64,000 nucleotides of DNA from Sepiola atlantica. Lineage: Eukaryota; Mollusca; Cephalopoda; Sepiida; Sepiolidae. Positions 44,379 through 56,324 of the stretch are shown here, in pieces. The stretch spans positions 54,285,060 to 54,349,059 of the forward strand of contig OY744528.1 in the NCBI GenBank assembly GCA_963556195.1, given 5' to 3'. The notes under the pieces are model-generated. The model was not told the origin of the DNA. It made no database searches and saw only the letters and a list, made by a program, of their open reading frames with translations. The position numbers and the translations under genes were made by a program. How positions within the stretch are numbered: the first letter of the stretch is position 1; the number at the start of each line of letters is the position of its first letter.

Positions 44379-44420
44379 CCATGCTATTGACGGCTAATAG
44401 CCAGAAACATATGTCCATGG
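44379..44420 (+). ncRNA. Hammerhead-like module, SINE copy D
   Basis: Stem I CCATG/CATGG intact, core changed to CTATTGA, stem II C-GGCU-AAU-AGCC-A, GAAA, stem III ACAUAUGU (both halves changed together, so still palindromic), GUC. Stem pairing has outlived the core. Confidence 0.55.
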
Positions 44421-44475
44421 ATTGATTTTATGTATGTAAAATTAATTGATAAATATATGTATATATATATATATG

Positions 44476-46300
44476 TTGAGAAAGAAGTGGAAAAAGTGAA
44501 TAATCATACCAATACCAAAATTAATCAAATCAAACACATGTGCATAGTTGTTAGTCTTTATTCATCAAAACATATTTGATATTAGTAATTGAGTCATATA
44601 TATATATATATATATAAAATCTTAAGATGAAGATGGGCAGCAACTAAGAAAAGTCAACATCTTTTTTTAAGGAACACTCAGAGAATGTCAACGCTATAAT
44701 TTTATCTTTCCTGGAGACTTTATTCCATTAATAATTGACATCTGAGTAGATTGTTGAGAGTCGAATTTTGTCACTCCTGTATTCCTTGAATTTTTAAGAC
44801 AGTGCTTCCACTTTACTCTGCTGTCAGCTATATTTCATCAAAATGACAAGTATATGTAGAGTTTGCATGAAATTCCACTCTCCGAGTTTTTTTCAATCAA
44901 AGAAATGTTCTCATAACAATCTATCAGTTGGTCTACATCTTCCGAATGCCTATGAAAATAAAAATTACAATCTTAGTTTTACAAACAAAAGAAGGTCATT
45001 TTTGAAGTACAAATAAAACTGAACAGGAGGCAATAAGATACTGCTGCAAACTATAGAATCAACTATGCCGATGTTCAAATCTTAAAAGATCTATTGTTTT
45101 CAGTGGTGCATTAATAACATTAAGAAAGGCATGAGCCCCCCCCACCACCACCACCACCACCACCACCTACGGCTAAAATGTTCGCTTGTATACAGACAAT
45201 CCTTGACCATAGGTATAATGTTTCAGCATTAAACGAGCCAAATGGAGTTGATGTGGCATAAAGCAAACTCTAACCGTAGATATCAAACATATTATTGAGG
45301 ACAAACAGAAGAAATTCCACAGTTGCTTGCCTACCGTTTTTCTCTCTTTTTACTATAAAAATACTTGCCAGCTAAATATTCATTTTAATAAATAAAGGAA
45401 CGTTTAATTTTTTTGTTTATTTATTGCAACAATTTAAATCTTTCTAAAATAAATAACCCCTTTCTTCTTACTGTAAAAATAATTTTTAGCTAAATATTCT
45501 TGGAATGTCATTTTCTTAAATGTATTTGTTTAAAATTGTAACAATTAAATGTATTAAAATACAAAGAATGCGAAGAGAAGATTTTTTAAACTGTTTAAGT
45601 CGACAGGACAACATAATTCTATTTATGACGATTTATTTGATTTTGTAACAATTCATTTTGAATTGGCGAAATCAGATATTTCTCATTTACCTTTCATCTT
45701 TGGCGATCAGACGAGCTCATGTTTAAAAATGTTGATAACGTAAGTATAGATTAATCAACAAGGGAGATAATTAAAACAGTACAATTACAGAAAATGTTGG
45801 ACTTCAAAATAGGCTGAATAACTCAAGCGTCAAACAGCAAGCTTGGACATTACAATAAAATGATTGGGTTTAAGGGGGAAAGTAAATTTTGCGAATTTGA
45901 AGAGTGAATGCGAATGATATTATTTACTATCAAATTAGTGTTCTTCTTTTAGTAGTGTTCTTCTTTTTCTCCATTGGTTTATCTCTAATTTCTTTGTCTG
46001 ATAATGCCACCTTCTTTTTCTCTGTCTTTATCGCTAATACTAAACCGACTGTTACAATAGGGGTATTGACATAGAATGTAAATAAGTGATTCTAAAAAAA
46101 AGTTCTTGTTATAGAAGAAATGCGTTAGATAGAAATCAAGGCGATCCATAATACAGGCCTGGTAAAGATGCGACTGAGGTCCACGACTGGGGGCGGACAT
46201 GTGAAGACCAAAATTACTACTAAATAATAATTACAGAGAAAAGTTCTAGTAAGAAATTTCTTAGTAATGTCCAGTAATTAGCAACTATACATATTGTTAG
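44476..46300. other. AT-rich DNA, no gene seen; (CCA)n at 45147-45172
   Basis: A C-run followed by about eight CCA units is the only landmark. The frame at 45985-46200 (minus) has no recognised domain. Confidence 0.4.
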
Positions 46301-46308
46301 AAATCACC

Positions 46309-48003
46309 TTACAATAATTGATTTATTTCCATAAAATCAAATGTAAAAATACAAAAATATAAAATAACTAAATTCATAAAAAATACTTTTTTCACCATGA
46401 TTTAGACGCATTTTTTATATTTAAAAATCATGTTTATGTTGACTACTTGATTACAGAAAATATAATGACATAATACAATCAGAAAGCAAATTCAACATTT
46501 TATAAAATTAAAACTTTATGAAGAAAATAATGTTCGGAGAAACAATTTTGATAATTTTTACAAAATCTGTTATGTTGTTACATATACAATTTGTTTTCAC
46601 AGAAGATGAAGAAAATGCTTATTTCTTCATGATGCAGTCTTAATAATAAAATCAACTTACATTAACAGCAACATAAAAGCAATAAAATATATGTAAAAAA
46701 GGGGCAAATGTAAAACATATCTGATAGCTGCTTGGAAAATTATGCACTATCAATATTGATTATGTTGTCATGAGAATTTTATAAACATTTTTATTTTATA
46801 AATGATATTTTCAGATAATTTCAAAACTTTCAATGCTGGTTTTTGAATTAAGCAAACAATAATTTTTGAAAAAAATATATGATAATATAAACCCATGCTC
46901 TCATTTCATATTGAAATGATGCATATCAGAAACTGATATAAGATTTTACTTATGATAATTATTTCATCTGAAGTGAGGGGGGGGGATAAATCACTCAAGT
47001 AAAATTAAATTAACAAGTTTAAATACTTTTTAAGCTTCAATTGTATTATAGAGACTGTTGAATTTTATTGCCTATTTCGCTCTGTATTCGTCCAAATGTT
47101 GGATAAAATTGATCTTTGGTCTGGTCTGAAATGGTACTTTTGTCCTGACATAAACATTTTTATTTATTTTTTTAACAAGCTCTTTTTAGTCACGTTTTTT
47201 TCTTAGCAATAATAACTCTTGTTTTACTATTTAATAATGGGAGATATTCGTGCTCTTTTCTGTTACTTAAATTTAAAAAAAAAACGAGATTCTACTTTGT
47301 TTAGGCGATTACGTGTGAATACCCTGAAAAATCTGGCAGAAAGAATAAAAAACAAATTAACAATTATTTAAGAATTTAGAGTGGGAATTGGTTTCATATG
47401 TAAAATGTTCCTCTATTTTTTTACCATTTTAGTTTTTTTATAGCACTTAACTAAAAGATTTTTATCAATAAACATGAGTCCGAGCGGCAAGGTCGTCTAA
47501 AAAAGTAGAAATTGGTTAACTGGCTTAAAACGCTTGAATGGACCGGAATTCTAGACCAATTACAGTAATCTACGTAATCGCCTAAAAATGTAGAATTTCA
47601 TTTTTTTGTTTTAATACATAATTTTCGCCCCTTTTTACATATATTTTATTGGTTTTATGTTGTAAGTTGATTTTATTATGAAGAAATAAGCATTTTCTTT
47701 ATCTTCCGTAAAATCAAATTGTATATCTAAAAAAACAACAAATTTTGTAAAAGTTATCAAAAATTGTTTCTCCGAACATAATTTTCTTCATAAAGTATTT
47801 GATTTTATGAAATGTTGAATTTGTTTTCTGATTGTATTTCATTATATTTTCTGTAATCAAGTAGTCAATATAAACAAATTGACTCATGATTTTTGAAATA
47901 TCAAAACTGTTTCTAAATCATGGTGAATAAAGAGATTTTTTGTGAATTTAGTTCTTTTGTACTTTTTACATTTGATTTGATAAAAATGAATCAATTATTA
48001 TAA
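46309..48003. mobile_element. Foldback element with ~370-bp inverted arms
   Basis: Left arm 46309-46705 and right arm 47637-48003 are inverted copies: CAATAATTGATTTATTTCC at the outer edge, ATGATTTAG...CATG, GACTACTTGATTACAGAAAA and TTGTTTCTCCGAACATAA-type phrases are shared. The spacer of about 930 bp holds another element (47281-47607). No transposase. Confidence 0.75.
47281..47607. mobile_element. Nested short TIR element, GATCCCC family
   Basis: The left end AACGAGATTCTACTTTGTTT then AGGCGATTACGTGTG is mirrored by CTACGTAATCGCCTAAAAAT then GTAGAATTTC. The internal landmark GAATTTAGAGTGGGAATTGG links it to 16045-17050. Confidence 0.65.
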
Positions 48004-48125
48004 GCTAGGTACGTGCAAAATCAATCAATGGCCGATTCCCAAAATATAAAAACATTTTAACCTTAAAATTCACAAAAATTCAAAGAATCAACCAATTTTA
48101 ATGAAAAGAGAAAAAAAATGCTTAT

Positions 48126-48164
48126 ACTTTTGACAAAGGTGTATAGCACCGAAAGTACTCAAGT
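48126..48164 (+). ncRNA. Decayed hammerhead motif, direct repeat copy 1
   Basis: Stem I ACTT/AAGT, core TTGACAA (C3 and G8 changed), stem II GGTG-TATAG-CACC with a bulged A, GAAA, self-complementary stem III AGUACU, CUC site. Confidence 0.5.
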
Positions 48165-48409
48165 TTTTAAAGTAAATAAATAATTTATTTAAAAAAACAT
48201 AAATAAATGCGTTGTCCCGGTTTTCAAATATTTTTTTCAAAATATTCTCCTTATTATTGCCATTTCATCAACACCTACTTTATGCACGTAACCGCGTGCT
48301 ACACACAGCGGCATATCAACATTAATCGTCGATAACATCAAGACGAATGTCAATTTGACTGCGATAAATATAGATTAAACGAAAAAAGAAGAGAAAAAAA
48401 TATGCTTAT

Positions 48410-48448
48410 ACTTTTGACAAGTGTGTATATCACCGAAAGTACTCCAGT
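48410..48448 (+). ncRNA. Decayed hammerhead motif, direct repeat copy 2
   Basis: Same layout as copy 1 with the same two core changes, so the changes probably predate the duplication, or the family uses a divergent core. Stem I has one mismatch. Confidence 0.45.
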
Positions 48449-48576
48449 TTTTAAAGTAAATTAATAATTTATTTAAAACAAAATAAATAAATGCGTTGTC
48501 CAGGTTTTCAAAATATTTTTTCAAAATATTCTCCTTATCATTGTCATTTCATCAACGTTTCCAGGTGTAAATTTTT

Positions 48577-49572
<996 letters not shown>

Positions 49573-49618
49573 GGGGGGTTGTGTAGCATCAGTGCAGTAC
49601 CAACGAGAGAAAAAAGTA

Positions 49619-49851
49619 TATTTAAAGAATTGTGGTTACCAACGCTAGTAAAAAGACTTTTCAATAATTATTTATTATCTCATCATTTTAACATTTTAAG
49701 TTTTTTAAATATAATTTCATAACGCGTTTCGAGCATTTATCGTTTATCCATTATGCTCTCTTCAGATGTAAATTCCATTTGATAAAAGTGTTTCCAGGTG
49801 TAAATAATTATTGAAAAAGTCTTTTTACTAGCGTTGGTAACTACAATTCTT

Positions 49852-49862
<11 letters not shown>
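49619..49862 (-). mobile_element. Small inverted-terminal-repeat element carrying a hammerhead
   Basis: Terminal inverted repeats of about 55 bp: TTTAAAGAATTGTGGTTACC near 49619 and its inverted copy ending near 49862, with ACCAACGCTAGTAAAAAGAC shared. Total about 244 bp. (TA)n lies on both sides. The interior holds one ribozyme motif and nothing coding. Confidence 0.7.
49715..49771 (-). ncRNA. Hammerhead ribozyme, complete core
   Basis: Core CTGAAGA (49765-49759), stem II GAGCAT/ATGCTC (six perfect pairs, 16-base loop), core GAAA (49730-49727), self-complementary stem III ACGCGU, GUU site ending at 49721, stem I CAT/ATG plus two more pairs beyond a mismatch. All invariant positions and the G10.1-C11.1 pair are present. 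Stem III without a loop implies dimer formation. Confidence 0.75.
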
Positions 49863-49891
<29 letters not shown>

Positions 49892-49895
49892 TATA

Positions 49896-50529
49896 CAGTG
49901 TAACCCTGATATAAGAAAAAATAGAATATAAAAGACACTGTCTCTGGTCCCAAATTACAGCCTGTGTTAAATGTCTATAAATTGGACCCCGATATAAGAG
50001 AAACCCGGCTATAAGATACTTGTTCTCCGGTCCCGTCCTCCCCAATATAAGAGAGTTCGTTTTGAGTGACAGTGTGATGTCGTAAATCAATCAGAAGACA
50101 TTGCTAAATTTTCTCACTTCATTGGTGAGTCTTTCTATGACCTTCACTATAGCCATATCCATAAAATATTCATAAAAACGGTTTCTTTTTTTGTTGTTGT
50201 TAGAAGGCGAACCCGGATATAAGAGACGTATTCTCCGGTCCCCACAGCTCTCTTATATCCGGGTTTAACAAAGAGAGTTCTGTACAATGAATAATGACTG
50301 CCCTTTTTGAAGAAAAGTAATTTTTGACTGAATTATTTCTGAAAACTGATTGAAAAGTATTTTTTTGTCTATAACTGTTAAATAAACTAGTGTTCTGTGC
50401 ATAAAAATCGTTATATGTGGTGTTTCCATACTTACATAAACAAAATAGATCATACCCGGATATAAGAGGAACCCGGATATAAGAGATTTATTCTCAGGTC
50501 CCGACAGGTCTCTTATATCCGGGTTACAC

Positions 50530-50531
<2 letters not shown>
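49896..50531. mobile_element. pogo/Tigger-like MITE
   Basis: Ends CAGTGTAACCCTGATATAAG (49896) and the inverted CTTATATCCGGGTTACACTG (ending 50531). The left flank is TA, as expected for Tc1/mariner-pogo insertion; the right flank is TG, so the duplication is not perfect. The interior holds further CGGATATAAGAGA copies (50215, 50455, 50472) and no transposase. Confidence 0.65.

Positions 50532-50536
<5 letters not shown>

Positions 50537-50594
<58 letters not shown>
50537..50594. repeat. (TA)n microsatellite
   Basis: About 28 units directly after the MITE. Confidence 0.95.
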
Positions 50595-50598
<4 letters not shown>

Positions 50599-50599
50599 T

Positions 50600-52048
50600 A
50601 TTTAGTGACTTTGAGCAATTAGAGAAAAACAATTCGTTATAATCTGATCAAGCATACATGCATTTGCCAGTTACAGAACATATTTGATACATTAGTCTTT
50701 TTTAATGTATGTTTATCAAGTAAGTTCATGTCGAGAACCAAACAGAAAGCCAAGCATCCAGTTCAATTTCGATCTATTTCAATACTTTAATCCAAATGAA
50801 ACTCTCGCTTTCTTTCTCTCACACCAATTACCTTTACCGACTTCTGCTATTCTCAACTCTTTTCCACTCCTTCAGAATTGGTTGATTAAAGAAATTCCTC
50901 TCAATGTTAAATTGTATCACAAGATGTTAATACCTTTAGAGCTACATCTACAAATAGATTGTTTATTTCACTCGACACCATAAAATGGGAGTGTTTCTCT
51001 ACATTCAACAACAGAGTTTTTCTAAACTTCATTCGCTTCTCTTTTCCTGAATTTTAATCCTATCAAGTGTGTCTTTAGAACAAGAAGTATTGATAAAAAC
51101 TTTAGGAAAATATCCAACATGTAAAGTTTATCTGTATGATCTTTTGACACCACAGATAATGTTAACATTTTCAACACTTTCGTCATCCCATTTCTCTGTT
51201 TAGAATTTTCTGTATAAATCACATGATTAGTCACATGACAGATACGGCCAGATTAAAGCAGATCTGTTACTTATCTCAATTTACATATACATTAAAGAAA
51301 GACTAAAGTTATGCTAAAGTATTCAGAAACCATTGTGTATATGTTTATTTAATAGTTGTATAGTCCTGACATAACTAAAATATCTATTGCAGCAATATGT
51401 TGGTGAGAGTAATGAGTGAGTTTGGATTTGAGGAAAATGGACAGAAATGTTATGTTAAATCTTGTTGCAACATCTTTACATGATTGTTGGAGACACATAC
51501 GGGCTCAAATTTTATTGCTTCGGCTATTGTGTGCGTTGATTAAACTATTGGAATAGAGAATGCAAATATTCTTTCTAAAAATACATGTTTTCATGCTAAC
51601 TCTTGGTTTTTGAAGGAAAAAAACAGACATTTCATGTTTACAGAATTTGCAATTAAAACAAGAATGAATTCCTGCAAATTGCCAATGCAATATACATTGT
51701 TTTGTTTATAGTCACAAGGATTTGTAATTGAAAATATTGTTGGTTTTTAATAAACGTTGCAATTGTTAAGTCTCTGTGCAACATATGTTGTATCCTTATA
51801 GAAATGATCAGAACTAGATGACCTATGGTCGATTAGGTCAACGTTGGTACATTGTACAACCAGTGCCATACACCGATTGTGAAAGTAAGTAGATAGATAT
51901 TTGAAAACTACATAAAGAGAGTTAGAGAATAATGTTACCGTCTGCTTTCACTTCAATAAAAATTAGTGAATTAGCTTCAAAGATACCAGTTATGACAAAA
52001 AATAAAGACACTGTTTAAATGCTGCTGCTGGATAAAACTATATTTATA
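50600..52048. other. No supported gene; part of a local duplication
   Basis: An open frame of 92 codons (50705-50983, +) has no recognised domain. The segment 51745-51900 is a diverged copy of 52845-52930 plus an exon-like piece (51861-51885) resembling 55030-55089. Confidence 0.4.
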
Positions 52049-52677
52049 TCCACTTATAATATAACGACCACTTTCTTGGAGAATTTTTGTAGGGGGGGGG
52101 GTGGTAAATACTATTTACTTAATTTTTTAAGTCAGTGAGAATCTTTGTAAACATAAGAAATACATTAGGCCACATCTTAACTACTACATAACATAATTTC
52201 GACGCCGAGGTCATGATTTGAATTCACAACCTTAGCGTCTCAAGGTAAATTAGACGATTTTTGTCCGACACGCTACCGACTGAGCAAACGTCACAAAGTT
52301 AACAGCATTATTTTGATTTAACTACTTATGCTAAAGAATTCCTTTTTTCATTTTTTTTACTTAGCAATAACGAATGATCTTAAAATGAGGCTATGTATCA
52401 AAACTGGTTCTTTGATATAGTGTGGGGTCTGCGTTCGCGCTCGATTTTTTTTGGGGGGGGGTAGAATTTTTTAAACAAAAAATATTTCTTTGGGTGGGGG
52501 AGGGTAAAAAAAATTGGGTGATGGACGAAATTTTTTTTTTTTTACTAAAAATATTTTTGGTCTGAAACAAAATAAATCAATGTCTCACCACCCAAGAAAT
52601 ATGACTGGGGCTCCATCGGTTTACGGGTGAGCATTCTAGCAAAAAATATACGACTGTAGGGAGTATATTTTCGTTAG
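52049..52677 (+). mobile_element. Helitron-like element, second copy
   Basis: Starts TCCACTTATAATATAAC after an A and ends with the degenerate hairpin TCTAGCAAAAAATATACGAC...TATATTTTCGTTAG followed by T. It shares internal segments with 50-1349 (CTTGGAGAATTTTTGTA-like, CCCAAGAAATATGACTGGGG). It is about half the length because the tandem repeats are shorter. A tRNA-like segment lies inside. Confidence 0.6.
52199..52295 (-). pseudogene. tRNA-like sequence (SINE head or tRNA pseudogene)
   Basis: Minus strand: TTGCTCAGTCGGTAGCGTG matches a tRNA D-arm/A box; GTTGTGAATTCAAATCATGA is a degenerate T-arm/B box. Spacing of about 55 bases is longer than a normal tRNA and the acceptor stem is poor, so it is not a working tRNA. 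It sits within the Helitron-like element. Confidence 0.5.
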
Positions 52678-55010
52678 TCATCTAATTAAAAGTCTTGTTG
52701 CCATAATGACTGGCCAGACAGACGACTGTTTACAGATTGACCCATTATTTATGTCATTTATTTATTTATGTCATCCTCTTACTCTTCTCTGCTATTACTA
52801 CTCTAAAAGATTATATGTGCAAACAAGCAAGCAAGATTATCAGAATTTTTTATTGTTACAATTGTTAAAATTCTGTACAACATTTGTTATATCCTTTCTA
52901 TAAAACTGACCAGAACTAAAACGGTTATGGCACCAATCAGATGATAAATTGTATGGTCATAAACTAATAAAATATTCAAAAAAAAATTTTTTGACTTTGG
53001 TGCAATATGTGCCTACTCTGAAGTTCCAAGTATACTGCTGAAGTTTTCAAAGTCTACAGATCGTCTTGTGGCATATTAATACTTCCAACAACATGTATCC
53101 ATGTGTCTGCATGTAAAACTGTAGTCCTAAGTTAAAACTGAAGAAGGGTATATAATATAAGTATTGCAGGCAATCAATCATAAAGATGAGAGTCTGAATT
53201 ATCGGAATTACTACTGACTGAATGAATTACTGACACATGCATTTTTTTATGTGGATCGTGCATTGTGGAGAACACAGTCCACACTCTCCACCAAGCAAAT
53301 GATGAATATATAGCTGTGCAATGCATGCTATTTGACTGTGAAATAGATACCTACCTGGTTATTGGTGTTATTGCAGAGTTTTCTTTTATCTAGCCTAGAT
53401 TCTAAGACTTCAAAGCCCATGCAAAGTCTAAGTGTTATTCATACATCTTACATATTTTAATCTGCTCATGTTTTTATTTTCTTCGGTTTTGCTTGTAAAC
53501 AATTCATTGTCTTCGATTTATTGAAGACAAGTTGCTATTTTACTAAGAGCTTGAGTGAGGAGATTTAATCTTCATACCTTTCTTAATGGTAACTGAATAT
53601 AACAGAACTGATAGAAATTGAATACTGTACCGGTTAACACGTCATATACATGATCATCTACTGTAATTGAACAACATCATCTTGAGTAGAGGGTAACACC
53701 TACCTAGGGTGTTGTACTTTTATTTCCTGTCATATTGAATGTAAGCAACTCATTTTTATTTTTTATTTATTTTAGATGAATACACATCATTTACAGTTTT
53801 TTTTTCTTTCAAAACTAACAAAAAGAAATCTTATATTCATAAAATCTTTCCTACGTGACAATATATAACACAAAGATATGTCTCGGTTGTCAATAGTTGA
53901 TTTGCAAACCAAAATAGCGCCAGATTCCAGATTTAGAATCAGCACATGTTTTAGCTTGGTTTTAAATGATTAAAAAATGTTCTATCCTATTTTAATAAAA
54001 TAACCTGTCATATTTTAGTTAGAGTGTATACAAAACCGAAACCTTTAAATGAAAAACAACTGTGCTGTGCTATGACAAATTCTTTGAAGATGAGACTTAT
54101 CCACTAATTATTAGTGGAATTATGACTGTTTTATTGATTGATCTATGTGAAAAAGATGCAATTTGGTGATAAAATTTTATCTAATAATTATTGAAATTGA
54201 ATTTATTCAAATCATCTCACTGAAACTTGATACATTTATACATTTCTGTCGAGTTACTTATTTCTCTTCCGTTTTCCTTTCCAAATCTAATAAAATCAAC
54301 AAATATTGCATTTGTACAAAATTTTAAATTTGGAGAAAAACTGTTAGCTTATTAAGTATAAATTTCTGGTCGTAAAAACAACAATAAAGCATAAACAACT
54401 ATTTTATCAAATAACCTAACAATTTAGTTTAAATAAAGCAAGCAATGTAGGCATCCATCCAAAAGTTGGTATGCCTGAGACATTATTTTAAAGTACTATT
54501 ATTATCAGAAATCGGAAGTGAAAAATTCCTTTAATTGAGATATATAAATATAGACAGGAAGACTCACCCGGCATGGCCTGGTAATGGACCCTATATCATC
54601 ATTTTTATAATGTTCTGTAATTTTCAAGTTTTCCTTTTCTTTTTTGTTTATGTCATTTATTTATTCTATCCTCTTACTCTCGTTCTCTTACATTGCTCCT
54701 CCTACTCCTCCTCCATATATTCCCCTCCTCTTACTATTTCTCGCCACTGCAACTTTTTATCTCATTCGCTCTTCCAACCATTCACAAACAAGCAACCGAG
54801 AAACCAATAAAGATCATCAGAGTTTTAGTATGGCATAAATATTCCTTTCCTTTACATTCTGTCATATAGTCATTTTTGGTTTTGCTTCATGACACTGCTG
54901 CTTTTTTGTTTTGTATTCTTTCGCATTTTTAGATTTCAATAAAACATGCATTGATATGTATTTCGCCCAAATGAAAATTAATTTTATATTTTTATTTTTT
55001 TCATCAAAAT
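52678..55010. other. No supported gene; diverged segmental duplicates
   Basis: The 52735-52930 region resembles 54640-54840 (TTTATGTCATTTATTTATT, CATCCTCTTACTCT, AAACAAGCAA, TCAGAGTTTT-type phrases in the same order). No domain-bearing frame seen. Confidence 0.45.
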
Positions 55011-55029
55011 GTTTTCTCTTCTCTTTCAG

Positions 55030-55089
55030 TGTATGAAACCATGTAGCCTAGCAGGAGGGGTTCTCACCGATTGCGAAAGTAAATGTGAT
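55030..55089 (+). CDS. Candidate internal exon of a Cys-rich protein
   Basis: A TTCTCTTCTCTTTCAG acceptor precedes exactly 60 bases (20 codons) and a GTAAGT donor follows. Translation in the frame from the first base: CMKPCSLAGGVLTDCESKCD, with four cysteines spaced as in a small disulphide-rich extracellular domain. Splice signals are strong on both sides and the exon length keeps phase 0. No family identified. It pairs in phase with the terminal exon at 56325. This is inference from splice signals; there is no transcript evidence here. Confidence 0.45.
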
Positions 55090-56324
55090 GTAAGTAAACT
55101 TATTTATATATATTTATATTTTTTAATAATTTTACGTTTCAGGTGAACATTTGTTATTTACTTAAATCAGCCTGTGAAAATAAATGAAAGCTTTATTTTG
55201 CAATTCTAATAAAATATCGATTTAAAGACAGTCAATACTTGATTTACACCTTCTAACAGTGATATCACATACATTAAGCTATAAATTAAGCCCTAATATA
55301 AATATTATATAAATGATGAATACATGGTCTCATCTTCTACTGCTGTAGAGTGTTCTATTAGTGTTTTTTTCAATGTGCTTTTTGTATTTATTGACTGGTT
55401 CTGTATGCTAACAATGTCTACCTTTCCTAATGTTTGTCAAATTGTTTTGAGTTTTGACATGATTGTGAAGTATAGACCGGGTTTCTACTGCCTTTATATG
55501 TAAATTATGTGGCAAATATACAATTATTAATACAAAGGTTACACAGAAGATTTTATTGAGTGTATGATCTAATTGGATGAGTAAAGGTTTATATAAAATA
55601 CTAAATATTAATAATTTAATAATTTTCTCAAGAAGTTTTAATTTTAAGTATTTGGTTAACATTTTTTAATAATTTTAAAATGTTGTTTACTTCTTTATAT
55701 TCTTGTATCATATGACATCCTTTATAATTTTTATAATTGTTTAAATCATTTTTGAAGATAGAGTTCTCCAATATATTTCTTTGAATTATGTGGTTGTCTC
55801 TTGATCGAAGGTATAAGCTGGCACTATATTTCTCTAGAGTGTTAGTCCTTTCCTGAGAGACTAAATAAAATCTTGTATATTTTGATTATATTGTTTGTTT
55901 TTTCTGGCATATTCCTATCTATATACACAGATGGGTACGTGTGTATATATGTGCAAGGCTTTTTTTTGTATGTGTTGCATGTATAGGTAAGTGGATGAGG
56001 TGTAATAATTATAACCTTCTGGTATGTTTATAAAAAACAACACTTTTTGACCAGTAGCTCATTCCCTCCCTGAGTGTATTGTGTGGGTTGGGTCGGGGTG
56101 CCCTCTGCACTTCTTAACCTATTGTTATTTCTATGGAAGCTACTCAACTTCTATCTCAGTTCCAACTTGTAAGACATTTACAACAACAACTTATATTGCT
56201 AACATAACTGCAAAGTACTTTCTTTTCTTCCTCCATGTGCCTAATATAAAAATGGTATTTCTATGAACAGGGTTTCTTTCCAAGAACCTTCTATTAATAT
56301 TAATACGGAATTGCTTCCTTGCAG
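55090..56324 (+). other. Putative intron between the two candidate exons
   Basis: Starts GTAAGT and ends TTGCTTCCTTGCAG. About 1.2 kb, AT-rich, no repeat of note. Confidence 0.4.

Larger units (their letters stand above)
43200..44475. mobile_element. Cluster of four tRNA-headed, hammerhead-bearing SINE-like repeats
   Basis: Four copies in alternating orientation: A (-, about 43380-43520), B (+, about 43735-43920), C (-, about 44105-44215), D (+, about 44300-44440). Each has a tRNA-like head (copy B: GTAGTCGATTGGTAAGATGC as A box and AGTTCGATCC as B box), a CCTTGTC...GT spacer, the hammerhead-like module, and a tail beginning ATGGATT...TTTTAYGTA. The segments between copies are also duplicated (GTTCGTTGTTTTTGCTTACT at 43240 and 43582). 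Ends abut TA repeats. Confidence 0.65.
48102..48567 (+). repeat. Direct repeat of ~180 bp, two copies
   Basis: Copies at 48102-48286 and 48388-48567 share ATGCTTATACTTTTGACAA, CACCGAAAGTACTC, TTTTTAAAGTAAAT and AATGCGTTGTCCRGGTTTTC. Copy 2 leads straight into the 1-kb TA tract. Confidence 0.8.
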
